This document shows positions 61,733 through 64,000 of a DNA stretch of 64,000 nucleotides, piece by piece. This stretch comes from VRUE01 sp045805805 (GTDB taxonomy: Bacteria > Actinomycetota > Thermoleophilia > Solirubrobacterales > 70-9): positions 1-64,000 of the forward strand of contig JBJMKO010000047.1 in NCBI GenBank assembly GCA_045805805.1. The letters run 5' to 3'. The notes beneath the pieces were generated by a model. That model was not told the origin of the DNA. It searched no databases and saw only the letters and a program-made list of their open reading frames with translations. The stretch's first letter is position 1, and every line of letters starts with the position of its first letter. A program made the position numbers and the translations under genes.

Positions 61733-62691
61733 GCGAGGGTGAAGCGATCGGCCAGCGTGTTGACGTCGGCGTCGAGCGACAGCGACAGCTCCGGCGGCTC
61801 GACCGTCGCCGACACCGCCCGATCCTCGACGTAGAGCCGCTCCTCGGACTCGATCGCCTCCTCGAGCGTGAGCTCGTCGAAGTCGTCGCTCAGTCCCTCG
61901 GCCCAGTAGTGCACGGACTCGGTGGCGCTGATCGCACGCGCCGCGTGCAGCAGCCAGCGCTCGCCTTTCGTCATGACCATCCGGATCGATGTGAAGTTGG
62001 GCGCGATCACGTGGCTGTGGCCTGCGCACAACGAGTCCCACGTCCCGTCCCCGCCGGCGCCGGTGCTCATCTCACGGCTCATCTTCACCTCGATCCCGTC
62101 GCGCTCGGCCGACAGCGGCTCGACGACCTCGGCGACCGAACCGAAGGTGTCCCCGTGCACGAAGGCGAAGTGGGCCACGTCGCGGAAGTTCTCGATCATC
62201 ACCCCCAGGCCCACCGGCAGCTCGAACGGCGTCCCGTGCTTCCACCGCCCCGGGGCGGGCTCGAACCAGGGCACGGTCGGCGGCTCGCCGAGCGGCTCCT
62301 CCAGTGCCGTCCAGACCAGCCCCCACTCCTCTCGGGCCGGGAAGGCCGCGATCCGGGCGCGCGGAGGGATCTGGGCCTGGTCGGCCAGCGAGGGGACCCG
62401 CGTGCAGGCTCCATCGCCGCCGTCCCATTCCCAGCCGTGGTAGGGGCACTGGATGCCATCTCCCCGCACCTCGCCCATCGAGAGCGAGGCGCCGCGGTGC
62501 GCGCAGCGATCGGCAACCACCGCCGGCGCGCCGCCTTCGGTCAGGAAGACCGCGAGGGCCTCGCCAAGCAGAACTGCTCGCTGCGGACCGTGCTCCAGGT
62601 CTTGGATTCTCGCCACCGGCTGCCAGCAGCGTCGCAGGGCCCGAGCGACTTCCTCGCCGGCCGGCGCTCGATTCGGGTGCTCTTCGCTCAT
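61654..62691 (-). CDS. Rieske non-haem iron oxygenase
   Basis: 345 residues. Rieske cluster CAHRG (Cys63, His65) and CPYHGWEWD (Cys82, His85). Mononuclear iron site ENFRDVAHFAFVH (Asn168, Asp171, His174, His179). It hydroxylates or demethylates an aromatic or related compound using electrons from a ferredoxin/reductase that is not seen here. Co-oriented with livF, 29 bases away. Confidence 0.93.
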   Translation of the reverse strand: MSEEHPNRAPAGEEVARALRRCWQPVARIQDLEHGPQRAVLLGEALAVFLTEGGAPAVVADRCAHRGASLSMGEVRGDGIQCPYHGWEWDGGDGACTRVPSLADQAQIPPRARIAAFPAREEWGLVWTALEEPLGEPPTVPWFEPAPGRWKHGTPFELPVGLGVMIENFRDVAHFAFVHGDTFGSVAEVVEPLSAERDGIEVKMSREMSTGAGGDGTWDSLCAGHSHVIAPNFTSIRMVMTKGERWLLHAARAISATESVHYWAEGLSDDFDELTLEEAIESEERLYVEDRAVSATVEPPELSLSLDADVNTLADRFTLAYREAFSEFVRRALLRSAAPSSSKVS

Positions 62692-62719
62692 CGTCTTCCT
62701 CCGGCTCTGGTCTTTTCGT

Positions 62720-63421
62720 TCACGGCTGCCCTCCCAGGTATGTGCGTAGCAGGCCGGAACCGCCCTCCAGCTCCTCGCGCCGTCCCTGTGCCCGGACCTT
62801 GCCGGCGCCGAGCACCAGGCAGCGATCGCAGAAGTCGATGGTCCGCGCAGCGCTCTGCTCGACCAGCAGCATCGTCGTCCCTTCCTCGCACAAGCCTTTC
62901 AGCAGCTCATAGATCAAGTCAATCGTCTTAGGCGCCAGCCCGAGAGAAGGCTCGTCGAGGATCAGCACCCTCGGCCGGCCGAGCAGCGCCCGGGCGATTG
63001 CCAGTTGCTGCTGCTCACCGCCCGACAAGCGGTCGGCGTGCTCGCCGGCCCGAGCGCGCAGAATCGGGAAGCGCTCGAGGGTCCGCTCCATCGCGGCGGT
63101 GCTCTCGCCGTTTCTCCGCATGCCCATCCGCAGGTTCTCCGCCACCGTCAGCGTCCTGAAGACGGGGCGGCCCTCGGGGACGAGCGCGAGCCCGAGCCGT
63201 GCGATCTGCTCCGGCGCCATCCCGTTGAGGACAGTGCCCTCGAACAGCACCTCGCCCGAGCTCGGTCGCACCAGGCCGCAGATCGCTCGCAGCACCGAGC
63301 TCTTGCCGGCTCCGTTCGGCCCGATCATCCCCAGGACTTCCCCGGCGGCGAGGTCGAGGTCGACCCCGTGCACAACCTCGACGCCGCCGTAGGCAACCTT
63401 GACCTCGCGCAGCTCAAGCAT
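62720..63421 (-). CDS. livF: Branched-chain-type ABC transporter ATPase LivF
   Basis: 233 residues. Walker A GPNGAGKSS (34-42), signature LSGGEQQQLAIARAL, Walker B VLILDEPSLGLAP, and VPEGRPVFRTLTVAENL specific to LivF. It energises uptake through LivHM-type permeases. Its start overlaps the end of livG by eight bases. Confidence 0.95.
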   Translation of the reverse strand: MLELREVKVAYGGVEVVHGVDLDLAAGEVLGMIGPNGAGKSSVLRAICGLVRPSSGEVLFEGTVLNGMAPEQIARLGLALVPEGRPVFRTLTVAENLRMGMRRNGESTAAMERTLERFPILRARAGEHADRLSGGEQQQLAIARALLGRPRVLILDEPSLGLAPKTIDLIYELLKGLCEEGTTMLLVEQSAARTIDFCDRCLVLGAGKVRAQGRREELEGGSGLLRTYLGGQP

Positions 63422-64000
63422 TTGCCGCCGCCAGGTAGGAGCTGCCCAGGTAGGCCTCGACCACGGCCGGATCGGCCTGGATTTCCGCCGGCGAGCCGAC
63501 CCGCAGCGTAACCCCGTCGTCGATCACCTGCACCCGGGGGCAGAGGCTCATCACCACGCTCATCTCATGCTCGATCAAGAGGATCCCGCAGCCGAAGTCC
63601 TCGAGCGCCGCGCGCAGGATCGCAACCAGCTCTTCGCCCTCGACCTCACTCAACCCGGCGGCGGGCTCGTCGAGCAAGAGGTAACGGGGGCCGGTGGCAA
63701 GGGCGCGAGCGACACCCAACAGGCGCTGGCTCGCCGGCGGCAGGGAGCCCGCCGGCAGCGTCGCCTGCTCGTGCATACCGAGACGATCCAGCACCCCGGC
63801 GGCAACCGCGACCGCCTCTCGCCTGCGGACGCCAACCCCCATCGCCCCGACCGCAACGCTCTCCAGGCCATTCAGGTGCGGGAAGGGAAGGGCGGCCTGA
63901 AAGGTGCGGCTCAGCCCGGCGCGAGCGAGGCGGGCCGGGGAGCGGCCGCTGACATCGGCGCCGTCAAGGCTGACCGCGCCCGCGTCGGGGATCAGGAACC
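63414..64000 (-). CDS. livG: Branched-chain-type ABC transporter ATPase LivG, cut by the window edge
   Basis: The frame is open to the window end, so the N-terminus with Walker A is missing. GLSRTFQAALPFPHL, the signature-like LPPASQRLLGVARALA, Walker B YLLLDEPAAGLS, and LIEHEMSVVMSLCPRVQVIDDG match LivG. The signature Gly-Gly is replaced (PPAS). It pairs with LivF. Confidence 0.9.
   Translation of the reverse strand, partial: FLIPDAGAVSLDGADVSGRSPARLARAGLSRTFQAALPFPHLNGLESVAVGAMGVGVRRREAVAVAAGVLDRLGMHEQATLPAGSLPPASQRLLGVARALATGPRYLLLDEPAAGLSEVEGEELVAILRAALEDFGCGILLIEHEMSVVMSLCPRVQVIDDGVTLRVGSPAEIQADPAVVEAYLGSSYLAAANA

Overview
The window is about 64 kb of high-GC DNA (roughly 65-70 % by eye) with dense, short-spaced genes, many GTG/TTG starts, three gene-flanking tRNAs that lack an encoded CCA, cytochrome bd, an F420-free pentose-phosphate set and actinobacterial-style Ser/Thr kinase and FHA proteins. 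This fits a high-GC Actinomycetota, and the gene style suggests Thermoleophilia/Solirubrobacterales. That placement is inference from gene content only.

Layout. 0.2-2.4 kb: tRNAs for Glu(TTC; with an enlarged D-loop), Thr(GGT) and Ser(CGA), an acyl-CoA dehydrogenase and a small secreted protein. 2.4-11.0 kb: a run of small accessory enzymes (NUDIX, five GNAT acetyltransferases, GrpB, cupin, methyltransferases, PdxH-like oxidase), including a methyltransferase broken by a one-base frameshift and an OsmC gene interrupted by an in-frame TGA. 11.3-22.7 kb: regulators followed by an integrated mobile element. It holds XRE and winged-helix regulators, a low-GC two-gene cargo, a train of tiny genes, a VirD4/TraD-like ATPase, a replication-relaxation protein, an XRE/ImmA repressor-protease pair and a large serine recombinase whose 3' end runs into tRNA-Ser(GGA).

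22.8-35.7 kb: tadA, a subtilisin-like protease, a universal stress protein, an IS110-family insertion sequence, an MBL hydrolase, a large membrane protein, a divergent fatty-acid desaturase/cyclopropane synthase pair (membrane lipid modification), a HAD phosphatase and cydAB. 35.7-49.6 kb: almost complete oxidative and non-oxidative pentose phosphate pathway (pgi, tal, tkt, rpiA, pgl, gnd, zwf), with a receptor-type Ser/Thr kinase, a TolB-like propeller, an FHA regulator and an XRE/nucleotidyltransferase toxin-antitoxin-like pair interspersed. zwf, pgl and gnd make NADPH and ribulose-5-phosphate; rpiA, tkt, tal and pgi recycle the sugars. 49.6-64 kb: FTR1 iron permease with a palindromic operator-like site, recQ, a secreted glycosidase-like protein, a PQQ-propeller protein, an SRPBCC protein, MBL hydrolase, MFS exporter, LtrA, and a branched-chain-type ABC importer (substrate-binding protein, LivF, LivG cut by the window edge) with a GntR regulator and a Rieske oxygenase.

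The most unusual layer is not a gene. Several families of long palindromic repeats sit between genes, and one sits inside a gene. One ~115-bp element occurs three times with a conserved inner core and outer stems that differ in sequence between copies yet remain complementary. Another palindrome built on GCCGACGGGCC occurs four times, twice in-frame within one membrane-protein gene.
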